DNA from: Mycobacterium sp. shizuoka-1
GTDB lineage: Bacteria; Actinomycetota; Actinomycetes; Mycobacteriales; Mycobacteriaceae
Direction: 5' to 3'
NCBI RefSeq assembly: GCF_002723835.1
Contig: NZ_BEWG01000033.1
Location: 93,043-138,053, forward strand
Length of the DNA: 45,011 nt
The notes under the pieces are model-generated. The model saw only the letters and a program-made list of their open reading frames with translations, searched no databases and was not told the DNA's origin. The translations under genes were made by a program, and so were the position numbers. Position 1 is the first letter of the stretch; each line of letters starts with the position of its first letter. Of this stretch, positions 1-7,262 are shown one piece after another.

Positions 1-434
1 ACGGTGTTGACCTCGGTGGTCACGTTGGCCGACCGCAGCACTGCGCCGGCGGTCAAGCGCTGGGCGCTGGGTTCGGATGGGTAGACCAGGTCGACGAATT
101 TTGCGCCGAACGCGGTGGTCGATCTGATCTGGGCGCCGACATTGGCTGGGATGTAGCGGATTTGGTCCGGATCGATCTCCAGACGCAGACTCGCGTCGCC
201 CTGCCCGCCGCTGATTCCGCCGACCCGCCCGACCTGCACGCCACGCAATTTCACCTTGGCGCCGGTCTCCATCACCAGTCCGGAGCGGTCCGATGCCAGC
301 GTGACCGGGACGTAGGAGCGAAACGTACCGGCGAATGCCGTCGCGGTCACGAAGAAGAACGCGCCTATCGCCAGCAGGAGGATGACCGTCCACCAGCCGT
401 CGGCCAGACGGTTCTCACCACGTAGCTCCGCCAT
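1..434 (-). CDS. MCE family protein, MceA position (partial, C-terminus outside window)
   Basis: This is the N-terminal part of a substrate-binding MCE (MlaD-type) protein of a lipid importer. The translation begins MAELRGENRLADGWW, has one hydrophobic segment near residues 16-35, and then an MCE domain with the typical SDRSGLVMETGAKVKLRGV stretch and the later IPANVGAQIRSTTAFG stretch. The gene runs off the left edge after about 144 residues. ATG at 434 lies 2 bp after the stop of the upstream yrbEB gene, so the two are co-transcribed. Position right after yrbEA-yrbEB is the mceA slot of mycobacterial mce operons. In that family, MceA-F proteins form a periplasm-spanning assembly that hands lipid to the YrbE permeases. 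Which of the numbered mce operons this is cannot be told from the fragment. Confidence 0.9.
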   Translation of the reverse strand, partial: MAELRGENRLADGWWTVILLLAIGAFFFVTATAFAGTFRSYVPVTLASDRSGLVMETGAKVKLRGVQVGRVGGISGGQGDASLRLEIDPDQIRYIPANVGAQIRSTTAFGAKFVDLVYPSEPSAQRLTAGAVLRSANVTTEVNT

Positions 435-436
435 GT

Positions 437-1291
437 TTACCCGGCGAGGTTGAAGTTGCCGGACTGGCCGTAGACGGCGAGCGAGATCATCACGATCTCG
501 ACGGCAGCCACCACCATGGACGTGCGCACCGCGCGACCCACCGCCTCACCCACACCCGCCGGGCCGCCCTTGGCGGTGAACCCGTAATAGGTGTGCACCA
601 GCATGATCACGATCGTCATCGCCACCGACTGCATGAACGACCAGATCACGTCGGTCGGGTTCAGGAAGGTGTTGAAGTAATGGTCGTAGACACCGGATCC
701 CTGCCCGTAGATGGCGACCGTGCCGGTGCGGGCGGCGAGGAAGGCCATCATGACTGCGATGCAGTACAGCGGAATCACCACGATGACGCCGGCCAGCACC
801 CGGGTGGACGCCAAGTAGGTGACCGAACGGATCCCGATGACCTCCAACGCGTCGATCTCCTCGTTGATGCGCATCGCGCCGAGCTGTGCGGTCGCGCCTG
901 CGCCGATGGTGGCCGACAGGGCCACCGACACGGTGCCGGGCACGATCAGCCGCACGTTGAAGAACGCCGAGGCGAATCCGGTCAACGCCTCGAAACCGAC
1001 CGACGACAGCTGGTTGTAGCCCTGGACGGCGACCAGCGCACCGGTGGTCATGGTCAGGAACCCGACGATCGCGACGGTACCGCCGACCACCGCGAGCGCG
1101 CCGGAGCCCAGCCCCATCTGGGCGATGAGCCGCAGCAGCTCCTTGCGGTAGCGAGTCACCGCCTCGGGGATCGCCGCCAATGTCTTTGCATAGAAGCGGG
1201 TTTGAGCCCCGATCCGATTCCAGCCGCCGATGACACCCTGCAGGCTGTCGGCCAGTCTGGGGTGCAGCTTGCTCGGCGTACTGACGCTCAC
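437..1291 (-). CDS. YrbE-B type permease of an Mce lipid transporter
   Basis: This 284-residue MlaE/YrbE integral membrane protein is expected to form the inner-membrane channel of an Mce lipid importer together with YrbEA. It has about five to six hydrophobic segments, the conserved region IGAGATAQLGAMRINEEIDAL near residues 125-150, and the C-terminal KGGPAGVGEAVGRAVR motif shared by MlaE proteins. The length matches YrbEB proteins, which carry a longer N-terminus than YrbEA. It lies 10 bp downstream of yrbEA and 2 bp upstream of mceA. The ATPase that drives the system (MceG/Mkl) is normally encoded elsewhere and is not in this window. Confidence 0.93.
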   Translation of the reverse strand: MSVSTPSKLHPRLADSLQGVIGGWNRIGAQTRFYAKTLAAIPEAVTRYRKELLRLIAQMGLGSGALAVVGGTVAIVGFLTMTTGALVAVQGYNQLSSVGFEALTGFASAFFNVRLIVPGTVSVALSATIGAGATAQLGAMRINEEIDALEVIGIRSVTYLASTRVLAGVIVVIPLYCIAVMMAFLAARTGTVAIYGQGSGVYDHYFNTFLNPTDVIWSFMQSVAMTIVIMLVHTYYGFTAKGGPAGVGEAVGRAVRTSMVVAAVEIVMISLAVYGQSGNFNLAG

Positions 1292-1301
1292 CGTTCGGTC
1301 C

Positions 1302-2072
1302 TCACGACACGGTGAACTGGATGCCGACGGCTGTCACGATGACGTTGATCGCGAACAGCACCATGAACGTGAACACGACGGTCTCGTTGACGGCGTTGCC
1401 GACCCCCGCCGGACCGCCGCCGACGGAAATCCCTTTGTAACAGGCGATAAGCCCGGCCGCCAAGCCGAACAGCGTGGCCTTCGTGAGTGAGACGATGACG
1501 TCACCCATCCCGGTCAGCAAGGTCAGCCCCGCGGCGAAGGCGCCGGGTGAGACGTGCTGGATGTAGACGCAAAAAATGTAGGCGCCGGTCAGCCCGGCCA
1601 GGATCACGGTCGCCGAAAGCGCCAGTGCCACAGTGGTGGCCGCGAGCACTCGGGGCACGACCAGCGCCTGGATCGGGTTGATGCCCATCACCCGCAGCGC
1701 GTCGAGCTCCTCGCGAATGGTGCGGGCGCCGAGGTCGGCGCACATCGCGGTGGCGCCCGCGCCGGAGACCACCAGCACCGTGACGATGGGTCCGATCTGG
1801 TTGACCGTGCCGATCGCGGCACCGGTGCCGGAGAAGTCGGTGGCGCCGAACTCGCCGAGCAGGATGTTGAAGGTGAACACCAGCAGCACCGAGTAGGGCA
1901 GGGTCAGCATGAGCGCGGGCAGCACCGAGACCCTGGCCACGAACCAGGTCTGCAGCAGGTATTCGCGCCACGCGAACGGCGGGCGGAACATTCCCACCAG
2001 GGTGTCCAGCGACATGCCGATGAAGCCGCCGAAGGCGCGCACGGGCTTGGCCAGGGGAGAGGTTGTGGTCAC
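1302..2072 (-). CDS. YrbE-A type permease of an Mce lipid transporter
   Basis: This is the first gene of the operon and an MlaE/YrbE permease of 256 residues if translation starts at GTG 2072 (VTTTSPLAKPVRAFGG). The open frame continues upstream, but that extension is basic, low in hydrophobicity and unlike the family, so the GTG is preferred. Conserved features are GAGATAMCADLGARTIREE in the middle and KGISVGGGPAGVGNAVN near the C-terminus, with about five membrane segments. It pairs with YrbEB to form the membrane domain of the importer. The start codon is the least certain part of the call. Confidence 0.9.
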   Translation of the reverse strand: MTTTSPLAKPVRAFGGFIGMSLDTLVGMFRPPFAWREYLLQTWFVARVSVLPALMLTLPYSVLLVFTFNILLGEFGATDFSGTGAAIGTVNQIGPIVTVLVVSGAGATAMCADLGARTIREELDALRVMGINPIQALVVPRVLAATTVALALSATVILAGLTGAYIFCVYIQHVSPGAFAAGLTLLTGMGDVIVSLTKATLFGLAAGLIACYKGISVGGGPAGVGNAVNETVVFTFMVLFAINVIVTAVGIQFTVS

Positions 2073-2178
2073 AGCAGCCCGCCAGGCGCCGAATGGGTCG
2101 GCAACCCGGACTCGACGATGACGGCCGGCGGCATGGCGGAACGCTATCGTGAGCGTTGCTACGGTTGCTGCTCCTCGA

Positions 2179-2200
2179 TGGGGGCGAATTTCTACCCCCA
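2179..2200. promoter_or_regulatory. Inverted repeat in the mce / luxR intergenic region
   Basis: TGGGGG at 2179-2184 is mirrored by CCCCCA at 2195-2200 with a 10-bp spacer. It lies in the 423-bp gap (2073-2495) between the divergent yrbEA and GAF-LuxR genes, the only gene-free stretch there, so it is a reasonable operator candidate for either. I saw no convincing coding sequence in this gap. No regulator can be named. Confidence 0.3.
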
Positions 2201-2483
2201 AAGAGTTAGGCGTGGCCCCTGCCAGGCCGGGTGCGTCGGCCAAGCAGTGGGCAGACAGCCAGTTTTCCTGCATCTTTTCCCGCGCGACCGTGCATGTCGC
2301 CGGCGCGGACCAACGGCGAATCGGTGCCGCTCGGCGGATGGGCGGCGGACCGCCAGTGCAGCGCGGAGCCGTGCTGATGGCCTGCCGACATGTTCGCCCT
2401 GCTTTGCTGCCACGCGCGGGAGCGGTCGAATCGGACGATCTCCGAGTCGCCGAGAACGTGATGTTTCACTGGTCGCCGCTATG

Positions 2484-2489
2484 TATCCT
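2484..2489 (+). promoter_or_regulatory. -10 element for a leaderless luxR-type mRNA
   Basis: TATCCT fits the mycobacterial TANNNT -10 pattern. It ends 6 nt before ATG 2496, which places the expected transcription start on or next to the start codon. No Shine-Dalgarno sequence precedes that ATG. Leaderless transcripts are common in mycobacteria, so this arrangement supports 2496 as the start. Confidence 0.4.
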
Positions 2490-2495
2490 TGTGCG

Positions 2496-3626
2496 ATGGA
2501 TCACACCCGCGCGCAGCCGGCGGTTGCGGCGATGCCCGGCGGTGACGAGCAGCGGGTACAGGCGATTCTCGACGGCTTGCGCGATATCGCGGACACGAAT
2601 GATCCGAAATGGCAACCCCGTGCGGCTGACGCGCAGTCGATCGTCGACGACGCCTGGTCGGTGCTGGCCGAGTTCCTCGACGACCGGCCGGCGGCGGTCG
2701 CGGTACTCGATCTGCTCCGCCGGTTGACGCTCGCCGACGCTGCGTTGACCCGGGCGGCTCGATCGTCCCAGCGGCTCGGCGACGTAATCTCCCGACTGGA
2801 GTCTGCGACTCCGACGATGGCCACCCTGGTCAGCCTGGCCCCCCAGCTGACCAGCTACCTCGGCTTTGATCGTGCGATCTTCTCCCGGGTGATCGATGGA
2901 CTGTGGGTGTCGCGATCGGTGCACATCGCCGACGACCCGCAATGGGCCGATGAGATCAACCGAGTTGGCCAGACCAAGCCGCAGCAGCTGGTTCCGGGGC
3001 TGCACGAGACGGAAATCGTGCGGCGCCGGGAGGCGATGATCGTCACCGACGTCCAGACCGATTCGCGAGTACACCGGCCGATCGCCGATGCCTCGCGGTC
3101 GCGGTCGTACGCGGCGGCACCGATCCTGTCCGGTAATCAGGTCGTGGGTCTGCTGCACGCCGACTGCTATTTGCAAGGGCGTGATCCGGGCCCCTCGGAT
3201 TGTGACGCCTTGGCGACCTACGCCCGAGCGTTGCAGTTGGCCTTCAGCAGAGCGCATCTCGCCGACGGCCTGCGCGATGTCGGTGCGCTGATGAGAAGCG
3301 CTGCGACCCAGAGTCAGAACAAGGTGGACGGTGTGGGCGAATTCTCGTTGGACCAGCCGTTGTCGGCGGATCCCGAGAGCGCTGAGTTCGCATTGGCCTT
3401 CGGGGTCACCAGGCGGGCCGTCCGGTCGGTTCGCGATGTGTTGACCGCGAGGGAGTTTCAGATCCTCGAGCTGATGGCCGAAGGTCGAAGCAATGCCGCA
3501 ATCGCGACCCATCTGGTGATTTCGGAAGGCACGGTCAAGCAGCACGTCAAGCACATTCTGCGGAAACTGCGGGCCGGAAACCGGGTGGAGGCTGTCGCGA
3601 TGCTCTACCAGTCGGCCGGCGCGTGA
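2496..3626 (+). CDS. GAF domain LuxR-family transcriptional regulator
   Basis: This 376-residue regulator has an N-terminal helical region, a GAF-like sensory region (about residues 110-245, including the conserved ending SYAAAPILSGNQVVGLLHAD) and a C-terminal LuxR/GerE helix-turn-helix. The HTH shows LTAREFQILELMAEGRSN followed by IATHLVISEGTVKQHVKHI. It probably senses a small ligand and binds DNA as a dimer. The start at ATG 2496 was chosen for the leaderless promoter just upstream; ATG 2481 is an alternative adding five residues. The gene converges on the P450-ferredoxin operon with only 10 bp between stop codons, so that operon is a plausible target, but this is inference. Confidence 0.85.
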   Translation: MDHTRAQPAVAAMPGGDEQRVQAILDGLRDIADTNDPKWQPRAADAQSIVDDAWSVLAEFLDDRPAAVAVLDLLRRLTLADAALTRAARSSQRLGDVISRLESATPTMATLVSLAPQLTSYLGFDRAIFSRVIDGLWVSRSVHIADDPQWADEINRVGQTKPQQLVPGLHETEIVRRREAMIVTDVQTDSRVHRPIADASRSRSYAAAPILSGNQVVGLLHADCYLQGRDPGPSDCDALATYARALQLAFSRAHLADGLRDVGALMRSAATQSQNKVDGVGEFSLDQPLSADPESAEFALAFGVTRRAVRSVRDVLTAREFQILELMAEGRSNAAIATHLVISEGTVKQHVKHILRKLRAGNRVEAVAMLYQSAGA

Positions 3627-3636
3627 GGGGCTCGCG

Positions 3637-3843
3637 TCAGTCGATGATCTGAAGCGACAGGGACTGTGTCGGACAGTGCGCCACGATGTCTTCGAGTTCT
3701 GCACGGTGTTCTTCGGTGAACTCGGTCGCCCGAAGGTGAAGGTGCCCGTCGTCGTCGACAGAGAAGGCCTCGGGCATGGCGGCCTCGCAGAGCCCGATTC
3801 CCGCGCACCGGCTCGCGTCGAGCACAACCCGACAGGTGCTCAT
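3637..3843 (-). CDS. Ferredoxin of the P450-associated [3Fe-4S] type
   Basis: This 68-residue ferredoxin is expected to pass electrons to the P450 encoded directly upstream. Cluster ligands are Cys13, Cys19 (CAGIGLC) and Cys57 in the CP motif near the C-terminus. The spacing and missing fourth cysteine fit a [3Fe-4S] rather than a [4Fe-4S] cluster, as in other mycobacterial P450 partner ferredoxins. ATG 3843 overlaps the P450 stop codon by 4 bp (ATGA), indicating translational coupling. It is the last gene of the SCP2-ADH-P450-ferredoxin operon. No ferredoxin reductase is encoded nearby. Confidence 0.93.
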   Translation of the reverse strand: MSTCRVVLDASRCAGIGLCEAAMPEAFSVDDDGHLHLRATEFTEEHRAELEDIVAHCPTQSLSLQIID

Positions 3844-5192
3844 CGTCGTGCTCCCGGCTCGAACGGCATGCTGACCACACCGCGAATGAAATTCGTTCGC
3901 ACCAGAGCTGGCTCGCCGGTGGCGAAATCGGGTGTCTGCGTGTGCAGCTCGCGAAACAGCGATCGCAACATCACCTTGGCCAGCTGGCTGCCCAGGCAGT
4001 AGTGGATCCCGCCCCCGCCGAATGCCAAGTGGGGGTTGGGCTTGCGGTCCAACACGAATGCGTTGGGTTGTTCGAACACCGTCTCGTCCCGGTTACCCGA
4101 GGCATACATCATCACGACCTTGTCGCCGGGCAGGATCTGCTGGCCGCCCAATTCGTAGGGGCTGACACAGGTGCGGCGGAAGTTCTGCACCACCGAACCC
4201 CAGCGCAAGAACTCCTCGACCGCGACATCGATGCGGCCTTCGAAATCCTCCCATAGCCACCGGCGCTGATCGGGAAAGTCGTTGAGTGCCTTGGCTGCCA
4301 GGCTCGACGTGTGCCGAGTGGTGTCATTGGCGGCCACCGAGAACAACACCATCGTCGCGCCGATCTCGAACTCCGACAGGCGCTCGCCGTCGACTTCGGC
4401 GTGCACCAGTGCGGTCAGAAGATCCTCGGCAGGCTGATCGCGGCGCAAGTCGATGAGACTCTCGGTCATCTCGTGGATGCGAAGTGCCGCCTCAACCTGC
4501 ACCTCGGCCGGATCGCGACCGGCCAACAACTCGGGATCGGCCCAGGCTTGCGTCTCGTCGGCGGCGTGGACGACGGCGGCCCGCAGTTCCTCGGGGAAGC
4601 CGAACATGTCGCCGAACATCTCTGTCGGCAGGTGTCGGGCGATGTCACCGACGAAGTCGACGGATTCTCCGTCGCGTGATTTGGCCACGGCGGCCGCGAC
4701 GATACGTTTGGCCCGCGAGGCGATATCGCCCTCGATGCGCCGTATCTGGCGCGGGGTGAACACCGAACTGACCAACCTGCGAATCTTGTGGTGCTGGGGG
4801 TTGTCCATCGCCAAGAACGACATTGCCATCTCCAGGAACACCGGTGGCAGCATGTCGAACATCACACCGTAACGCGAGACGAATACGTCGTTGTTCTGAC
4901 TGATTTCGACGATGTCCGAATGACGCACGACGGCCCAGTACCCCGGGTCGTCCGGGTCGGGAGAGACTGCGGTCTCGATCGGAGGTTGCCAGCTCACCGG
5001 TCGGCTGCGACGCAGCTCGGCGAACACCGGTTCGCGTTCGGGCAGGTCGAGGTCCCAGAACGCGTCGCTGCTGATGTTGACGGCGTCGTAACTGCGGGTT
5101 GCGGCGACCTCGTTGGTGGGCGGGACATCGACGGTGTCGTCGTCGTCCCAGGACAGATCGGCAGCGAAGAGCTCACCGTCGGTAGCGGTCAT
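3840..5192 (-). CDS. Cytochrome P450
   Basis: This 450-residue soluble bacterial P450 is a heme monooxygenase fed by the adjacent ferredoxin. The oxygen-binding I-helix motif is AANDTT (287-292), the ExxR pair is E327-R330, and the heme-binding loop is FGGGGIHYCLG with the thiolate ligand Cys399. The general layout resembles mycobacterial P450s that oxidise sterol side chains or branched lipids, such as the CYP124/125/142 group. I cannot assign a CYP family with confidence. ATG 5192 has AGGA about 6 nt upstream. It lies 49 bp downstream of the alcohol dehydrogenase gene. Together with SCP2 and ADH it suggests hydroxylation of a hydrophobic substrate followed by oxidation of the alcohol. Confidence 0.93.
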   Translation of the reverse strand: MTATDGELFAADLSWDDDDTVDVPPTNEVAATRSYDAVNISSDAFWDLDLPEREPVFAELRRSRPVSWQPPIETAVSPDPDDPGYWAVVRHSDIVEISQNNDVFVSRYGVMFDMLPPVFLEMAMSFLAMDNPQHHKIRRLVSSVFTPRQIRRIEGDIASRAKRIVAAAVAKSRDGESVDFVGDIARHLPTEMFGDMFGFPEELRAAVVHAADETQAWADPELLAGRDPAEVQVEAALRIHEMTESLIDLRRDQPAEDLLTALVHAEVDGERLSEFEIGATMVLFSVAANDTTRHTSSLAAKALNDFPDQRRWLWEDFEGRIDVAVEEFLRWGSVVQNFRRTCVSPYELGGQQILPGDKVVMMYASGNRDETVFEQPNAFVLDRKPNPHLAFGGGGIHYCLGSQLAKVMLRSLFRELHTQTPDFATGEPALVRTNFIRGVVSMPFEPGARR

Positions 5193-5241
5193 CGTGGTTC
5201 CTAGGTCTGATCGATGTGGTTGGGCGAGAAGAGGAATCAGC

Positions 5242-6300
5242 TCACGCCTGCGGGTCGAGGACGACCTTGGTGGCTTCGCGGGCCTCGAACATCCGGTAGG
5301 CCTCGGCGGCGTCCGAGAGGCCCATTCGATGGGAGATGATCGAGCTCGGACTGAGCTTGCCTGCGTTCGTCAGGGCGATCACCTCGTCGATGTATTCGGT
5401 GACATGGCACACCCCCATCTGCATGTGCACACCTTTGAGGTAGAGCTCGCCGAATGGGAGGGTGATCGAGTCCTCGTTGTAGACACCAGGAATCGACAGC
5501 GTTCCGCCGGCTCGAACCAGCGAGATCGCCGAACACAGCGCGGACTCGTGGCCGACCGCGTCGACCACGACATCGGCGCCCCGCCAGTCGGTGAGGTCCA
5601 GCACGGCGTCGGCTGGGTCGGTTTCGGCGGCGTTGACGGCGACCGCACCAAGGATCTCGGCTTCTTTGAGTCGTTCGCCGACCTTGTCGACGACGATCAC
5701 CTGGAGTGCGCCCAGGGCGATGGCCGCCATGGCGGCACACAGTCCGACGGGGCCGGCGCCGACGACCGCGACGGTGTCACCGGGGCGCATGGCGCGGGCG
5801 ACTGCCTCGTAACCGGTCGTCATGATGTCGCCTGCGAAGAGAATGTCTTCGTCGTCGGCGCTGCCGTTGCCGGGGACCAGGCGCGCGGTCAGGTCGGCGT
5901 TGGGCACGACGACGTATTCGGCTTGCCCACCGTCGAGGTCACCCAACGCCAATCCCAGCCCGAAGATCCGTGATCCCGCACAGTTTCCGGGCTGATGGCG
6001 GCGGCATTGATAACACGCACCACAGCTGACGACACAGGAGCTGACCACACGATCGCCCGGGTGCACCTGCGTCACCGCGGTCCCGGTTGCTTCGACGACG
6101 CCCAGGAACTCGTGTCCGAGGATGATGTCGGATTCGACGGTCAAGCGGCCCTCGTAGGGGTGAAGGTCCGTCCCGCAGATTGCCGTCTTTTCGACGCGCA
6201 CCAGGATGTCGGTGGGCTCGGTGATCACCGGTTTCGGGACGTCGATGACTTCGACCCGGTGCGGCGCGCGCAGCACCGCGGCCCGCATGGTCTCAGGCAC
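5242..6300 (-). CDS. Zinc-dependent medium-chain alcohol dehydrogenase
   Basis: This is a 352-residue NAD(P)-dependent MDR family dehydrogenase. Catalytic zinc ligands are Cys42, His63 and Glu64 (GHE). A structural zinc site is present with Cys93, Cys96, Cys99 and Cys107. The nucleotide-binding loop is VGAGPVG near residue 178. The GTG start at 6300 overlaps the SCP2 stop by 8 bp; an internal ATG four codons later is also possible. In this operon it probably oxidises an alcohol made by the P450, or acts on an alcohol or aldehyde substrate of the same pathway. The substrate is unknown. Glutathione-independent formaldehyde dehydrogenase-like and threonine dehydrogenase-like enzymes share this fold. 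Confidence 0.92.
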   Translation of the reverse strand: MPETMRAAVLRAPHRVEVIDVPKPVITEPTDILVRVEKTAICGTDLHPYEGRLTVESDIILGHEFLGVVEATGTAVTQVHPGDRVVSSCVVSCGACYQCRRHQPGNCAGSRIFGLGLALGDLDGGQAEYVVVPNADLTARLVPGNGSADDEDILFAGDIMTTGYEAVARAMRPGDTVAVVGAGPVGLCAAMAAIALGALQVIVVDKVGERLKEAEILGAVAVNAAETDPADAVLDLTDWRGADVVVDAVGHESALCSAISLVRAGGTLSIPGVYNEDSITLPFGELYLKGVHMQMGVCHVTEYIDEVIALTNAGKLSPSSIISHRMGLSDAAEAYRMFEAREATKVVLDPQA

Positions 6301-6694
6301 GCGATGCGTCTTTCTCGGCGATCTTCTCCCGGTACATCGGGAACAGCGGCTTGGTGAGGGGAACCAGTTTGAGGATCTTGTTGACCGGCCCCTTGGCCTT
6401 CACCTGGCCCTTGGCCAGTCCGATGGCAAGGTTGTATTCACCGCGCCAGAACTGGTCGGCGGTATCGCCGCGCATCAACAGTGTCACGTCCGCCTTGGTG
6501 TCGGACGGGCCCGAGATGACGCGATAGTCGTCGTGGAACACCATCGTCATCTCGCAGTCGGGGTCGGTGTAGATCACCCGCATCACGAGGTTGGCGGCCT
6601 TGAGCTTGGGTCCCGACTCGGGGTGTTCTCCGGCATCTCGGAAAACTCCGCCGATGTACCTGTCGAGGTCGGCGGCGTCGGTGAAGAATCCCAT
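6293..6694 (-). CDS. SCP2 sterol-carrier domain protein
   Basis: This is a 133-residue single-domain protein with the SCP2 fold pattern. It includes MVFHDDYRVISGPSDTKADV in the sheet region and the GQVKAKGPVNKILKLVP segment that precedes the C-terminal helix. SCP2 proteins bind hydrophobic ligands such as sterols and fatty acyl groups. It is the first gene of the SCP2-ADH-P450-ferredoxin operon, with ATG 6694 preceded by AGGAG about 10 nt upstream. It may deliver or hold the hydrophobic substrate for the P450; that role is inferred only from context. Confidence 0.85.
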   Translation of the reverse strand: MGFFTDAADLDRYIGGVFRDAGEHPESGPKLKAANLVMRVIYTDPDCEMTMVFHDDYRVISGPSDTKADVTLLMRGDTADQFWRGEYNLAIGLAKGQVKAKGPVNKILKLVPLTKPLFPMYREKIAEKDASRA

Positions 6695-6751
6695 GGTGGT
6701 GTGCTCCTGGCTCGGTGGTGACGACCATCACCATGCAAGCACCGTGGAGCC

Positions 6752-6765
6752 GGTCTGATCAGACC
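6752..6765. promoter_or_regulatory. Perfect 14-bp palindrome upstream of the SCP2-P450 operon
   Basis: GGTCTGATCAGACC reads identically on both strands. It sits 58-71 bp upstream of the SCP2 start codon, where an operator for the SCP2-ADH-P450-ferredoxin operon would be expected. The GAF-LuxR regulator at the far end of this operon is one candidate binder, but nothing in the sequence proves it. Confidence 0.5.
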
Positions 6766-6780
6766 CCCTCGGGAGGGATC

Positions 6781-6800
6781 GCTATCCCGGAAGGGATAGC
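6781..6800. terminator. Hairpin between the response regulator and the SCP2 operon
   Basis: GCTATCCC and GGGATAGC form an 8-bp perfect stem around a GGAA loop. It lies 13 bp past the stop of the Rcp1-like response regulator on the minus strand, so it may end the phosphorelay transcript. There is no T-tract, and it could equally be a second operator for the SCP2 operon. Confidence 0.4.
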
Positions 6801-6812
6801 CGGTGCCCGCGC

Positions 6813-7262
6813 CTACCGGGACTGACCGCCCGGCAGGCGCACGACCTGGACGAAGAATTCGTCGATCTGGCGAACCGCGCTCATGAACTGATCGAGGTCG
6901 ACCGGCTTGGTGACGTAGGCGTTCGCGTGCAGCTTGTAGCTGCGCAGAATGTCCTCCTCGGCCGAGGAGGTGGTGAGCACCACCACCGGGATGGAGCGCA
7001 GGTCGTCGTCGGACTTGATCATCTCGAGCAGCTGGCGGCCGTCGTACTTGGGCAGGTTCAGGTCCAGCAGGATGAGATCGGGCCGCGGCGCCTCGGCGAA
7101 CTGGCCGCGCCGGTACAGGTAGTCCAACCCTTCCTCGCCGTCGTGCACGACATGCAAGGTGTTGTTGAGTTTGTTGTGCTCGAAGGCCTCCCGGGTGATC
7201 AGTTCGTCTCCGGGATCGTCCTCGATGAGCAGGACGTCGATCGCGCGACCGGTATCGGTCAT
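6813..7262 (-). CDS. Single-domain response regulator (Rcp1-like)
   Basis: This is a 149-residue stand-alone receiver domain with no output domain. The acidic pocket is Asp15 and Asp16, the phosphoacceptor is Asp67 in LLDLNLP, and the conserved Lys is about 119 (VTKPVD). The long beta4 loop and FEHNKLNN-type start resemble cyanobacterial phytochrome partner Rcp1. ATG 7262 overlaps the histidine kinase stop by 4 bp, so it is translated together with the kinase and is its likely partner. It may act as a phosphate shuttle or sink between the kinase and the receiver-phosphatase encoded upstream. Confidence 0.92.
   Translation of the reverse strand: MTDTGRAIDVLLIEDDPGDELITREAFEHNKLNNTLHVVHDGEEGLDYLYRRGQFAEAPRPDLILLDLNLPKYDGRQLLEMIKSDDDLRSIPVVVLTTSSAEEDILRSYKLHANAYVTKPVDLDQFMSAVRQIDEFFVQVVRLPGGQSR

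Noticed and set aside
2466..3827. Long antisense ORF over the luxR gene
   Set aside because: The plus strand carries a complete GAF-LuxR domain pattern; the antisense frame has none and is Arg-rich.
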